A stretch of DNA of 64,000 bases from an uncultured Peptoniphilus sp. (GCF_943913915.1 NZ_CALUAA010000004.1:1-64000), one strand, 5' to 3'. Shown: positions 34,132 through 42,662, counted from the stretch's first letter. Made by a program: numbers and translations. Notes: generated by a model from the sequence alone, not told the origin.

Positions 34132-35358
34132 TTAATTCTTATTCATATAGACCAGAGATTTTTTAAAGAAGATTCCTCCCAATATAAATAAGACGACAAG
34201 GGAAAGGATGGCTTTAGATTGGCTTCCCAGTGTGTGGGTCAATGACGAGACGAGGAAGGTGCCGATAACCGATGCGCCTTTGCCGAAGATATCGTAGATG
34301 CCGAAGTATTCGCCGCTCTGCTCCGCCGGGATGAGCCGCATAAAGTGGGAGCGGCTGATGGATTGAATGCCTCCCTGAAAGAGGCCCACAGCGATGGCGA
34401 GGACCCAAAACTCCGTGAGGTTGTCAAGCTGCACAGCAAAGAGAGCGATGGCCGTATAGGCGGCGATGGAGATGGCGATAAGTTTTTGGCTCGCCATTCG
34501 TCCGGAAAGCTTTGCAAAGACGAGGGACGCCGGGAAGGCGACGATCTGGGTGACCAGGAGGGCGAGGAGCAGCCCTTCGGATTTCAGTCCCAGGGATTCG
34601 CCGTAAGCCGTGGCCATATTGATGATCGTATAGACGCCGTCAATGTAGAAGAAAAAGCTTACGAGGAAGAAGAAGAGGGCTTTGTCTTTGTAAATATGGG
34701 TCAGCGTCTTTTTGATGCCTTTAAAATCGATCCGTTCTTCGCCTCTATGAGTCTGTTGGTAGCTCCTTAAAAGGGGAAGGGTGAAAATAAACCACCAAGC
34801 GCCGTTTAAAATAAAGACGGCGGTCATGATGAAGGTCATAGAGACGCCGGATTTCGGCAGGAGCATAATCATGGCAAGGGAGATCACAAAGGGGATGCAG
34901 CTTCCGATGTAGCCTAAGGCGAAGCCCGTGGCGGAGACGCGATCGGCCCGCTTGTGATCGGTCGTATCGACGAGCATGGCGTCGTAAAAGATGAGGGATA
35001 TATTATATCCTACCTTTGCTACGACGAATGCGATGAGAAAGCTCTGCCAGGATTTGAAGAAGGGAAAGAGGAGGGAGGCGAAGACGGCGAGGACGACGGA
35101 GGAGAGGAAACTTTTTCTGCGTCCGACGGGGCCGTCTGCGAGTCTTCCGAGAAGGGGACCGGATACGGCGGTGATGAGGGTAGAGGCGGTCATGGCCATA
35201 CCCCAGTAGGCAAAGTATTCGGTGCCGGTAACGCCGCTTCCTTCTGTGAGGCTCTTAAAATAAATGGGGAGGATGGTGGTAACCAATAGAATAAAAGCGG
35301 AATTGCCTACATCGTAGAGCATCCAGTCCCGTTCTTTCGAGGTAAACGATTTTAACAT
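34132..35358 (-). CDS. MFS transporter, UMF1/Atg22-like
   Basis: This 408-residue protein has about twelve membrane segments. The start, with ERDWMLYDVGNSAFILLV, and the loop-2 signature GRLADGPVGRRK identify the UMF1 (Atg22-like) branch of the major facilitator superfamily; GYIGSCIPFV and YFGIYDIFGKGASV are also typical. Substrates in bacteria are not established for this branch; yeast Atg22 exports amino acids from the vacuole. It is second in a minus-strand pair, ten bases after the phospholipase-like gene. Confidence 0.88.
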   Translation of the reverse strand: MLKSFTSKERDWMLYDVGNSAFILLVTTILPIYFKSLTEGSGVTGTEYFAYWGMAMTASTLITAVSGPLLGRLADGPVGRRKSFLSSVVLAVFASLLFPFFKSWQSFLIAFVVAKVGYNISLIFYDAMLVDTTDHKRADRVSATGFALGYIGSCIPFVISLAMIMLLPKSGVSMTFIMTAVFILNGAWWFIFTLPLLRSYQQTHRGEERIDFKGIKKTLTHIYKDKALFFFLVSFFFYIDGVYTIINMATAYGESLGLKSEGLLLALLVTQIVAFPASLVFAKLSGRMASQKLIAISIAAYTAIALFAVQLDNLTEFWVLAIAVGLFQGGIQSISRSHFMRLIPAEQSGEYFGIYDIFGKGASVIGTFLVSSLTHTLGSQSKAILSLVVLFILGGIFFKKSLVYMNKN

Positions 35359-35368
35359 GGGATTCTCC

Positions 35369-36160
35369 TTATTGTCCGTTAAAATTCAGGTGGAAAAAGG
35401 CGGGGAAGTCTTTTTCGTCTCCGTAGATCCCTTTTATAGCATCTTCGGCAACGGAATAGGCGAGTTCCATGCGCTCTTCAAGAGCGGGAGTCGTAATCCG
35501 TTCAGCCTCAAAGAATCCGTCGGGATTCATGAGCATGCCGCCGAAGGAGCGGGAAAGTCCCATTTGGCGCAGGAATTCCTTTTTCAGTCTATACTCTCTT
35601 TTGGAGTTTACGTGGAAAAACCCCATGGCGATTCTAAAAGATGAAAGGGATCTGCGAATGTCGTGAATGGAAATATCGGAATAGGGCGCATAAACCGGCA
35701 AAATATCGTCGGCTACATATTTGGGATGGGGAATGGCTTCGATTTCTGAGAATTCGCCGAAATCATAGCCCGCTTTTTGAAGGAGATGGCGGTCCATTTC
35801 TCGTTCCATGGTAATGTGATCGATTGAAATCTTTGATTCGATCTCGTCGATATAGGGATGGAAGGCGATGTCCAATGAAAAATGGCAGAGGAGACCTAAG
35901 AAATAAGACCACGTAGGGGAATCTACAGGCTTTTTTTGTAGCCAATGGCGGTTTAAGAGCAGCAGATGATCGAAGGGTCGCTTGTGGATATGGCTGCCGA
36001 CTTTAAAATTTCTTGAGGTTACGTGGTAAAAGAAAATATCCGGTCCCTGATTGCCGATAATAAATTGTTTGGGATATTTTCGAATGACACCTTTCGCCTC
36101 TTCCGGCAGGCGGTTCATCATTTCCCGTGCAAAAAAATAGTGGGTTACATTACTTGCCAT
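35369..36160 (-). CDS. Zinc-dependent phospholipase C-like protein
   Basis: This 263-residue protein has an all-helical pattern with metal-ligand-like histidines and aspartates: NVTHYFFAREMM at the start, GNQGPDIFFYH, LLCHFSLDIAFHPYIDE and MEREMDRHLL. This resembles the bacterial zinc-dependent phospholipase C/S1-P1 nuclease-like families. There is no signal peptide, so it is probably cytoplasmic and not a secreted toxin; the substrate is unknown. GGAGTTG precedes the ATG. It is co-transcribed with the MFS gene. Confidence 0.75.
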   Translation of the reverse strand: MASNVTHYFFAREMMNRLPEEAKGVIRKYPKQFIIGNQGPDIFFYHVTSRNFKVGSHIHKRPFDHLLLLNRHWLQKKPVDSPTWSYFLGLLCHFSLDIAFHPYIDEIESKISIDHITMEREMDRHLLQKAGYDFGEFSEIEAIPHPKYVADDILPVYAPYSDISIHDIRRSLSSFRIAMGFFHVNSKREYRLKKEFLRQMGLSRSFGGMLMNPDGFFEAERITTPALEERMELAYSVAEDAIKGIYGDEKDFPAFFHLNFNGQ

Positions 36161-36178
36161 AACAACTCCTTTATTCTT

Positions 36179-36187
36179 TGGTATACT
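36179..36187 (+). promoter_or_regulatory. Extended -10 promoter of the TPR protein gene
   Basis: TGG plus TATACT (36182-36187), 18 bases before the ATG. The same AGTATAC core reads TATACC on the minus strand, so the divergent phospholipase-like gene may use an overlapping promoter. Confidence 0.55.
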
Positions 36188-36204
36188 GTAATTCGGAGGT
36201 AAAC

Positions 36205-37296
36205 ATGAAAAGCTACGAAGATTACATTAATGAATTGACCGGTGATTATGTGGGTGATTTAAACGCCATTACAGACGCCGTGCGTGATTTGACTGCGCAA
36301 GGCGAGCATGAACTTGCCGATCAACTTTTGAAATACGGACAAGGTATGATCGCCGAGCACAAAGGTCGCGACGGTGATTTCAGAAGTGTAGAAGAAAATA
36401 ATAAGGACGTCGAGAAGTTTTATACCCTATTAGATGCGATTTTCGCCAAAGTTTTGGACGAAGATTTCGAGGGCGCCGATGAATTTTTAAATCGCATGGA
36501 AGAAGAGGTGGATTTTATTACTGTCTCTTTAGATGCCTTGGAGCAAGGAGAATCTTTCCGCTCTTTCCAATCCATGACCGAAGAAATTCTCTACCGTGTT
36601 GAAAATGTAGGGGAGCAGGTGCCCATCTTAGGTCCCGAGACGGAAATTTGGCTCAGCTTAAAAGGCGGCATGGCGCTGGAACTTAAGAATTACGACGACG
36701 CGATTTTATATCTGGAAAAGGCCATCAAGGTCAATCCCATGTCCACCGCTAACCGCCTAAGTCTTTCTAAGGTATATCGTATGAAAGAAGATATGGAGAA
36801 GGCAAAGGAGTATAATCGGGAGGCATTTTTGTCGGCCTACCGCGCGGCGGATTTTTCCAACTGTTTCAGCAATGAAGGGTATTTCCTCTACAAGGAAAAC
36901 AGACCGGCCCTCGCTCTTTCCTGCAGTATGATCGCCAAGGAATACGATGAGGAAAACGACGAAGCTGACGGCAATTTAATGATCATCGGTAGCCGCTTCC
37001 CCGATGTGGAGCCGGCGTCGAAAAAGACGTTTACCGATTATTTGAAGGAGCGCAAGATTACGGGCACTATCAGCGCCGAGCGCGCCACGACGTTAGAGCG
37101 TCTTGCTGAAAAGGCGGAAGACGAGGGGAATTTCGAGCTCGCCATGGATATTTACATTAATCTGGAAGCTCTTTTCCGCGACGATAAGTATCACGGGAAG
37201 CTACATCAGATCGCCCACATGATGAGCGATGAGCACGATCACGACCATCATCACGATCACGATTGCGGATGTGGCGACGACGAGTGTTCGTGTTAG
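36205..37296 (+). CDS. TPR-repeat protein with His/Cys-rich C-terminal tail
   Basis: This 363-residue, acidic, mainly helical protein has TPR-like repeats in the middle (GGMALELKNYDDAILYLEKA, then TANRLSLSKVYRMKEDMEKA and AKEYNREAFLSAYRAADF). The last residues form a metal-binding tail: DEHDHDHHHDHDCGCG and DDECSC. Such tails occur on Ni/Zn chaperones and SEC-C-type proteins, but no metallo-enzyme accessory genes are adjacent. The ATG at 36205 follows GGAGGT. It is a single gene with its own promoter and terminator. The function is unknown; metal storage or sensing is an inference from the tail. Confidence 0.75.
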   Translation: MKSYEDYINELTGDYVGDLNAITDAVRDLTAQGEHELADQLLKYGQGMIAEHKGRDGDFRSVEENNKDVEKFYTLLDAIFAKVLDEDFEGADEFLNRMEEEVDFITVSLDALEQGESFRSFQSMTEEILYRVENVGEQVPILGPETEIWLSLKGGMALELKNYDDAILYLEKAIKVNPMSTANRLSLSKVYRMKEDMEKAKEYNREAFLSAYRAADFSNCFSNEGYFLYKENRPALALSCSMIAKEYDEENDEADGNLMIIGSRFPDVEPASKKTFTDYLKERKITGTISAERATTLERLAEKAEDEGNFELAMDIYINLEALFRDDKYHGKLHQIAHMMSDEHDHDHHHDHDCGCGDDECSC

Positions 37297-37304
37297 GGGA
37301 AGAG

Positions 37305-37337
37305 ACAAAACATCACTCTGAGGGGTGATGTTTTTTG
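37305..37337 (+). terminator. Terminator after the TPR protein gene
   Basis: AAAACATCAC (37307-37316) pairs with GTGATGTTTT (37325-37334), followed by TTTG. Confidence 0.85.
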
Positions 37338-37540
37338 TTTTTACCTAAAATTTTAGAGAATATTCTCCTTTAAGAGTCTTTAGTTTAAACTTATGGGAAG
37401 GGAAAAGAACGATCGAATCCGTATTATATTTCCCTTAATACTCCAACCTTTGTCTAAGAGATTGTGTTAATACCGGTCTGTGTGACGAGAGTGTATTTTG
37501 ATTTGGTTGTTTATTGTCGTTCACGTGTGACGGGCGAGCA
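37338..37540. other. Intergenic stretch before the 52-bp repeat
   Basis: No gene seen. The GTGTGACGAGAGTGTATTTT block near 37480-37500 weakly matches GTGTGCGACGACAGTGCACTTT near 37611-37632, as if the repeat unit were longer than its conserved core. The hairpin GGGCGAG (37532-37538)/CTCGCCC (37544-37550) overlaps repeat copy 1. Confidence 0.5.
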
Positions 37541-37592
37541 GGGCTCGCCCCTACAGGTGCGCAAGGTGATGTTACGAAAAGTAGAGGTGGGT
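37541..37592 (+). repeat. 52-bp direct repeat, copy 1
   Basis: Begins GGGCTCGCCCCTAC and ends GTAGAGGTGGGT; matches copy 2 at 50 of 52 positions. Unit offset 155 bp. Confidence 0.9.
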
Positions 37593-37695
37593 CCTATCCG
37601 TCTGTCCGAGGTGTGCGACGACAGTGCACTTTAACGGGATAAGGGGGCTCAAGATGGTGTTTGCGGTAATACTATAAACATATGATCAAGACAGA
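37593..37695. other. Spacer between the two repeat copies
   Basis: Non-coding by eye; holds the second, diverged copy of the GTGTGNGACGA block. Confidence 0.45.
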
Positions 37696-37747
37696 GGGCT
37701 CGCCCCTACGGGTGCGCAAGGCGATGTTACGAAAAGTAGAGGTGGGT
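37696..37747 (+). repeat. 52-bp direct repeat, copy 2
   Basis: Differs from copy 1 at only two positions (A to G in CTACRGGTGC, T to C in AAGGYGATG). The flanking sequence is more diverged. Confidence 0.9.
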
Positions 37748-37935
37748 TTATGTTCATAAAAGGAGGAAAGACATTGGTTTCGATTCCTATTGGGCTGTGT
37801 CGCAATCCAAACACTGTGTGTTGGTTTTTAGCATGATCTACCATAAATGGTCATCGGCCAGATTTCTTTTGAAACTTGTCGATTGGAAATGTATAAGAAA
37901 AACAGATTTATTGGGATTTAGTCCTGTTAAAATTA
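37748..37935. other. Intergenic stretch with a strong ribosome site but no long frame
   Basis: AGGAGG at 37761-37766 is followed, seven bases on, by TTG (37774) and a 20-codon frame to TGA at 37836 (MVSIPIGLCRNPNTVCWFLA). It may be the start of a decayed gene or a short peptide; I recognise no family. Confidence 0.4.
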
Positions 37936-37966
37936 AAAAAGAGGGAAGGCGTGTGCCTTCCCTTTT
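37936..37966 (-). terminator. Terminator of the nfnAB operon
   Basis: GGGAAGGC (37943-37950) pairs with GCCTTCCC (37955-37962) around GTGT. On the minus strand it is followed by TCTTTTTTAATTTT. Confidence 0.85.
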
Positions 37967-37970
37967 TCTT

Positions 37971-39356
37971 TTATTTTCCGTGCTTTTCTTTAATGTATTT
38001 GTCTATGCCTTCGGCGGCCTGTTTTCCTGCGCCCATGGCGAGAATAACTGTAGCGGCGCCTGTTACGGCGTCGCCGCCGGCGAAGATGTCTTCCACGGAG
38101 CTTTGGCCGTCTTCAGTAATGACGATGCCTTGTTTACGATTGGTTTCAAGATCGGGATTGGTGGAGGTAATCAGGGGATTTGGATTGGTTCCGAGGGCCA
38201 TGATCACTGTATCCACTTCCACTTCGTAGGTTTTGCCTTCGATGGGCACCGGACGGCGGCGGCCCGATTCGTCCGGTTCGCCCAGTTCCATTTGTTGCAG
38301 TAACATGCTCTTAACCCAGCCGTCGTCGTCGGCGTGAATTTCGATGGGGCTCGTTAAGAAATGGAAGTCGATGCCTTCTTCTTTGGCGTGGTGCACTTCT
38401 TCCACGCGGGCGGGAAGCTCTTTTTCCGTACGACGGTAGACGACGGTAACGTGAGCGCCGAGACGTTTGGCAACGCGGGCAGCATCCATGGCCACATTGC
38501 CGCCGCCGATAACGGCGGTGCGCTTACCGGCGATAATGGGCGTGTCATATCCCGCTTCGTAGGCGTGCATTAAATTGGTGCGGGTTAAAAATTCGTTGGC
38601 GGAGAAAACGCCGTTAAAGTTTTCTCCCGGTATGTTCATAAAGCGGGGGAGACCGGCGCCTGTACCGAGGAAGATCGCTTCGTAGCCTTCGTCGCGAATG
38701 CCGTCTAAACTCATGGTACGACCGACGATGGTGTTGGTTTCAAATTTTACGCCGAGGTCTTTCAGCTTTTCAACTTCGCTCGCCACCACTTCGTCGGGGA
38801 GACGGAATTCGGGGATGCCGTAGACCAATACGCCCCCCGGTTGTTGTAAGGATTCGAAGACGGTGACGTCGTATCCTTTTTTCACGAGTTCGCCTGCTAC
38901 CGTAATACCTGCAGGTCCTGCGCCGACGACGGCGACTTTATGTCCGTTAGGCGCTTCCACTTCCATAGTTTGAATATTATTTTCACGTGCATAATCGGCG
39001 GCGTAACGCTCGAGCTTGCCGATACTTACAGAATCGCCTTTATTATTTAAGACGCAGTATTTTTCGCATTGGCTTTCCTGGGGGCAGACCCGGCCGCAGA
39101 CGGCGGGTAGTGCCGTGTGCTTGGAAAGTTCTTTGGCCGCGCCTTCGGGATCATCTTCGGCAATGTGATGAACAAAGGCGGGAATGTCAATAGATACGGG
39201 GCAGCCTGTGCGGCACATAGGCTTTTTACAGTTTAAGCAGCGCTTTGCCTCTGCCACGGCTTCTTCATGATTGTAGCCGTAACATACTTCCTCGAAATTT
39301 TTATTTCGTTTATCGGGGTCTTGTTCTCTTACGGGAACTCTCGTAAAGCGATCCAT
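37971..39356 (-). CDS. nfnB: NfnB-type subunit (GltD-like FAD/4Fe-4S NADPH oxidoreductase)
   Basis: It has 461 residues from the ATG at 39356. The N-terminal two [4Fe-4S] cluster motifs are CLNCKKPMCRTGCP and CGRVCPQESQCEKYC. Two Rossmann folds follow (VVGAGPAGITVAGEL for FAD, VIGGGNVAMDAARVAKRLG for NADPH). Alone it would be called glutamate synthase small subunit, but the tightly linked upstream partner makes an NfnAB (SudAB-like) complex. That complex couples NADH and reduced ferredoxin to NADP reduction by electron bifurcation. The start is placed after GGAGGA; an in-frame ATG 15 bases upstream overlaps that site. The gene overlaps the nfnA stop by one base (TAATG). Confidence 0.9.
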   Translation of the reverse strand: MDRFTRVPVREQDPDKRNKNFEEVCYGYNHEEAVAEAKRCLNCKKPMCRTGCPVSIDIPAFVHHIAEDDPEGAAKELSKHTALPAVCGRVCPQESQCEKYCVLNNKGDSVSIGKLERYAADYARENNIQTMEVEAPNGHKVAVVGAGPAGITVAGELVKKGYDVTVFESLQQPGGVLVYGIPEFRLPDEVVASEVEKLKDLGVKFETNTIVGRTMSLDGIRDEGYEAIFLGTGAGLPRFMNIPGENFNGVFSANEFLTRTNLMHAYEAGYDTPIIAGKRTAVIGGGNVAMDAARVAKRLGAHVTVVYRRTEKELPARVEEVHHAKEEGIDFHFLTSPIEIHADDDGWVKSMLLQQMELGEPDESGRRRPVPIEGKTYEVEVDTVIMALGTNPNPLITSTNPDLETNRKQGIVITEDGQSSVEDIFAGGDAVTGAATVILAMGAGKQAAEGIDKYIKEKHGK

Positions 39357-40207
39357 TATGCATTCCTCCAAACTTGTTGGCCCTTATTTTTTTCCACATT
39401 CATGTATTGGCGTTGACGCTTCATGGCCAGATCGAAATCCACTTTGTGGCCGTCGAATTCCGGGCCGTGGACACAGGCGAATTTCGTTTCGCCGTCGATG
39501 CTCACGCGGCAGGCGCCGCACATGCCCGTGCCGTCGACCATAATCGGGTTCAGGGAAACGATGGTGTGAAGATCGTATTTTTCGGTTGTGAGGCAGACGA
39601 ATTTCATCATGATCATGGGACCGATGGCGACGCAGGTGTCATATTCTTTGCCTTCGTTTTCGATAAGGTCTTCGATTTTTTTGGTGACCATGCCGTCAAA
39701 TCCGTAAGATCCGTCATCTGTACACACGTAGAGATCGCAGTCGAGCTCTTTAAAGTTCTCTTCATAAATTACGGCCTCTTTGTTTTTAAAACCGATGATA
39801 ACATCGCAGTGAATGCCCCGTTCACTTAAGTAACGTACCTGAGGGTACACAGGCGCCGCGCCTATGCCGCCGCCGACGAAAAGAAATCTCTTTTCTTTAA
39901 GTTCATCATCACTGAGTTCCGTGAAATCCGAGGGAACACCTAAGGGGCCGACGAAATCTTTCAGCTCATCGCCTTTATTTTTAGAGGCGAGTTTTGTTGT
40001 CGAGGGGCCTGATGCCTGAACAACGAGATCCACCCAGCCCGCTTCCCGATCGTAGTTTGCGATCGTAAGGGGTACTCGTTCCGCCCGTTCATCGGCGATA
40101 ACGATAACGAACTGGCCCGGTTGAGCCGCCTTGGCCACTCTGGGCGATTTGACACGCACTAAGAAGACGTTCGGCGCGAGATTCTTTTTTTCCAAGATTT
40201 TAAACAT
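39356..40207 (-). CDS. nfnA: NfnA-type subunit (ferredoxin-NADP reductase-like, FAD and 2Fe-2S)
   Basis: It has 283 residues from the ATG at 40207 (MFKILEKKNLAPNVFLVRV), preceded by GGAGGAAA. The FAD-binding part has QPGQFVIVI and ERVPLTIA, the nucleotide part has FVGGGIGAAPVYPQ, and the C-terminus carries the 2Fe-2S ligands (GMCGACR, FACVHGPEFDGH). It resembles dihydroorotate dehydrogenase electron-transfer subunits, but the nfnB partner directly downstream settles the assignment. The complex balances NADH, NADPH and ferredoxin in fermentation, which fits an organism with (former) hydrogenase machinery. Confidence 0.9.
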   Translation of the reverse strand: MFKILEKKNLAPNVFLVRVKSPRVAKAAQPGQFVIVIADERAERVPLTIANYDREAGWVDLVVQASGPSTTKLASKNKGDELKDFVGPLGVPSDFTELSDDELKEKRFLFVGGGIGAAPVYPQVRYLSERGIHCDVIIGFKNKEAVIYEENFKELDCDLYVCTDDGSYGFDGMVTKKIEDLIENEGKEYDTCVAIGPMIMMKFVCLTTEKYDLHTIVSLNPIMVDGTGMCGACRVSIDGETKFACVHGPEFDGHKVDFDLAMKRQRQYMNVEKNKGQQVWRNA

Positions 40208-40237
40208 AATTTCCTCCCATCCATTCTCTGTGAATCT

Positions 40238-40243
40238 ATTATA
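40238..40243 (-). promoter_or_regulatory. -10 box of the nfnAB promoter
   Basis: On the minus strand TATAAT, with TGGATA 17 bp upstream as a weak -35. The centre is the palindrome CTATTATAATAG. Confidence 0.55.
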
Positions 40244-40329
40244 ATAGATCATAGTTTGAATATCCACGCTTCGAAGGATGGATATGTTTTTCCCAAACCT
40301 TGAAGGATAGAACAATTTAGCGTAAACTG

Positions 40330-40338
40330 TGATACATT
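40330..40338 (+). promoter_or_regulatory. Possible extended -10 promoter of thrCB
   Basis: TGA plus TACATT (40333-40338), 29 bases before the thrC ATG. Two similar blocks, TTCGAAGGATGGATA (from 40270) and TTGAAGGATAGAACA (from 40300), lie upstream. Confidence 0.4.
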
Positions 40339-40367
40339 AATAAACTAAAAGACCATGAGGAGGAACT

Positions 40368-41807
40368 ATGAATTATTACTCGACGCGCAATCGCGATGGA
40401 AAAGTAAGCGCGAAAGAGGCGATTTTTAGAGGACCGGCAGATGACGGCGGTCTATATGTGCCTGAAACAATTCCCGCTTTTCTCTATGAGGATTTTTTAA
40501 ACGCAGACTATGAAGAGCTGGCGGCATCCGTTTTAAATGTCTTTTTTGAGGACTTCGATCCCCATTATTTAAAAGAAAGCGCCGAGAAAGCTTACGCACC
40601 GTTTAAGGCAGAGGGTACAGTAGGTTATCACGCACTGGACGGCATCACCGTAGCGGAACTTTTTCACGGACCGACGGCGGCCTTTAAAGATTTCGCCCTT
40701 CAAATGCTTCCTTATTTAATGGCAGGTTCCTCTGACGGGCGCCGCGTCCGTATTTTAACCGCTACAAGTGGTGACACCGGGAAAGCTGCCCTTGCAGGTT
40801 TTCAAGATGTAGACAATACGGACATTTTCGTCTTTTATCCGTCAGAAGGCGTCAGCACCGTACAAAAACTTCAGATGACCACCCAAGAGGGGAAAAATGT
40901 TCACGTCTTCGGTATTCGCGGCAACTTTGACGATGCCCAGCGGACGGTAAAAGCACTCTTCAGAGACGAAGAGCTTCGCAAAGAAGGGAGAGATTCGGGA
41001 ATCGAATTTTCCTCCGCCAATTCCATTAATATCGGCAGATTAGTTCCTCAAGTGGTTTATTATATCTACTCCTATCTCGAGCTCGTGCGCAGAGGTACTA
41101 TCGATATGGGCGAGAAGGTGGATGTGTGCGTGCCTACGGGGAACTTCGGCAATATTTTAGCGGCTATGTATGCCAAGCGCATGGGCGTACCCTTCGGCGA
41201 TTTTATCTGCGCCTCCAACAAGAACCACGTGCTCACGGATTTTATTCAAACCGGCGTCTACGACATCCATCGTGATTTCTACAAAACCACATCCCCCTCT
41301 ATGGATATTTTAGTGGCGAGCAATATCGAGCGTTTCCTGCAACTGCTACTCAAAAATAACGACAAAATTCGCGAAAAAATGGAATCCCTACAGGAGTCCG
41401 GTCGCTTTGAAATCCCGGAAGACCTTATTCGCCGGGCCAAGCTCGTAGGCTATTGGTCTACCGACGACGAGGGGGAAGCGCGGATCAAAGAGGTTTTCGA
41501 ATCCACGGGCTATTTAATGGATCCCCACACGGCGGTAGCCTACGACGGAATTAAAAAACACGGCTCAAAACGTCACGTGCTCTTAATGTCCACGGCGAGC
41601 CCCTATAAATTCCCGGAGACGGTGGCTGATGCTCTTTCCATTGAAAAGGGAGAGGATGCGAGGGAATTGCTCCTATCGATTCGAGAGAAAACCCATATGG
41701 AGATTCCGAAGGAGCTCTTAGATGTCTTTGAAAAGCCTGAACGCTTTGAAACTGCCATTGAAATCGACGATATGTCAAGAGTTGTAAGGGAGGGATTTGA
41801 TGATTAA
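40368..41807 (+). CDS. thrC: Threonine synthase
   Basis: PLP enzyme converting O-phosphohomoserine to threonine. It has 479 residues, the long (ThrC type 2, E. coli/yeast-like) form starting MNYYSTRNRDGKVSAKEAI. PLP lysine K107 is in GPTAAFKDFALQM; the phosphate cradle TATSGDTGKAAL and SSANSINIGRL are also present. The ATG follows GAGGAGG. It overlaps thrB by eight bases. Aspartate kinase and homoserine dehydrogenase are not in the window. Confidence 0.96.
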   Translation: MNYYSTRNRDGKVSAKEAIFRGPADDGGLYVPETIPAFLYEDFLNADYEELAASVLNVFFEDFDPHYLKESAEKAYAPFKAEGTVGYHALDGITVAELFHGPTAAFKDFALQMLPYLMAGSSDGRRVRILTATSGDTGKAALAGFQDVDNTDIFVFYPSEGVSTVQKLQMTTQEGKNVHVFGIRGNFDDAQRTVKALFRDEELRKEGRDSGIEFSSANSINIGRLVPQVVYYIYSYLELVRRGTIDMGEKVDVCVPTGNFGNILAAMYAKRMGVPFGDFICASNKNHVLTDFIQTGVYDIHRDFYKTTSPSMDILVASNIERFLQLLLKNNDKIREKMESLQESGRFEIPEDLIRRAKLVGYWSTDDEGEARIKEVFESTGYLMDPHTAVAYDGIKKHGSKRHVLLMSTASPYKFPETVADALSIEKGEDARELLLSIREKTHMEIPKELLDVFEKPERFETAIEIDDMSRVVREGFDD

Positions 41808-42660
41808 AGTACGCGTACCCGCCACCACGGCCAATATGGGTCCGGGTTTCGATGTTATCGGAATGGCGCTTGATTTATACAATACCTTTACTTTTTCTAT
41901 GGACGGCGAAAATGTAGATCGAGGGTCCATGATTTATGAGGCGGCGGAAGTAGTCTTTGATCGCGCCGGAGAATCCATGGAAAAGTTCAATTATAGAGTA
42001 GAGGCGGATATCCCTATCGCCCGGGGACTCGGAAGCAGTGCCACCTGTATCGTCGGCGGCATGCTCGGCGCCAATGCGCTTTTAGGCGAGCCCTTCGAGA
42101 AAGATGAGATTTTAAAAATGGCCTCGGACTTTGAAGGTCACCCGGATAATATTGCGCCGGCTCTCTTAGGGGGCTGCGTCATCAGCATCGGCACGGATGA
42201 GAAGGTCCTATACCGCAAAATGGCGGGGAGCCGTGCCATCTCCACCATCGCCGCTTTCCCCGATTTCGATCTGTCTACCGCCGAAGCCCGAGCAGTGCTC
42301 CCGAAGGCATTAGGCTATCCGGATGCCGTGGCTAATATAGGCCGCATGGCGTTTCTCGTACACGGTTTGGAATCCGGGGATGTGGAATCTATTTTCTTAG
42401 GTCTTAAGGATTGCATTCACGAGCCCTATCGTGCAGAATTAATTCACGGATATGAGACCATGAAGACCATCGAAGAATCTTATCCCGGCAAGATGGTGAT
42501 CAGCGGCGCCGGACCCACTCTTTTGTTCGTCACAGAATACGGAGATAATTTAGAAGAGATTAAGGCTGCCTGGGAAAGAATTTCCGAGCCGCTGGAGGCC
42601 ACATGGGATATTCGCATTCTGCACACCACCGATGAAGGTGCGGAAGTGATAAAAGCATAG
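41800..42660 (+). CDS. thrB: Homoserine kinase
   Basis: GHMP kinase that phosphorylates homoserine, feeding thrC. It has 286 residues; the start MIKVRVPATTANMGPGFDVIG, the GHMP motif PIARGLGSSATCIVGG and the C-terminal GAGPTLLFV are all present. The ATG at 41800 overlaps the end of thrC (ATGATTAA) and is preceded by GGGAGGG; an in-frame TTG at 41797 is less likely. Confidence 0.96.
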   Translation: MIKVRVPATTANMGPGFDVIGMALDLYNTFTFSMDGENVDRGSMIYEAAEVVFDRAGESMEKFNYRVEADIPIARGLGSSATCIVGGMLGANALLGEPFEKDEILKMASDFEGHPDNIAPALLGGCVISIGTDEKVLYRKMAGSRAISTIAAFPDFDLSTAEARAVLPKALGYPDAVANIGRMAFLVHGLESGDVESIFLGLKDCIHEPYRAELIHGYETMKTIEESYPGKMVISGAGPTLLFVTEYGDNLEEIKAAWERISEPLEATWDIRILHTTDEGAEVIKA

Positions 42661-42662
42661 GA

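Noticed and set aside
34345..34770. 141-codon plus-strand frame rich in Gly, Asp and Glu
   Set aside because: Antisense to the MFS transporter; the composition is an artefact of reading hydrophobic codons backwards.
37797..38303. 168-codon plus-strand frame
   Set aside because: Most of it is antisense to nfnB and passes through the operon terminator; no motif seen.
37971..39356. Calling this gene glutamate synthase small subunit (gltD)
   Set aside because: No glutamate synthase large subunit is adjacent, while a ferredoxin-NADP reductase-like gene overlaps it by one base, which fits NfnAB.
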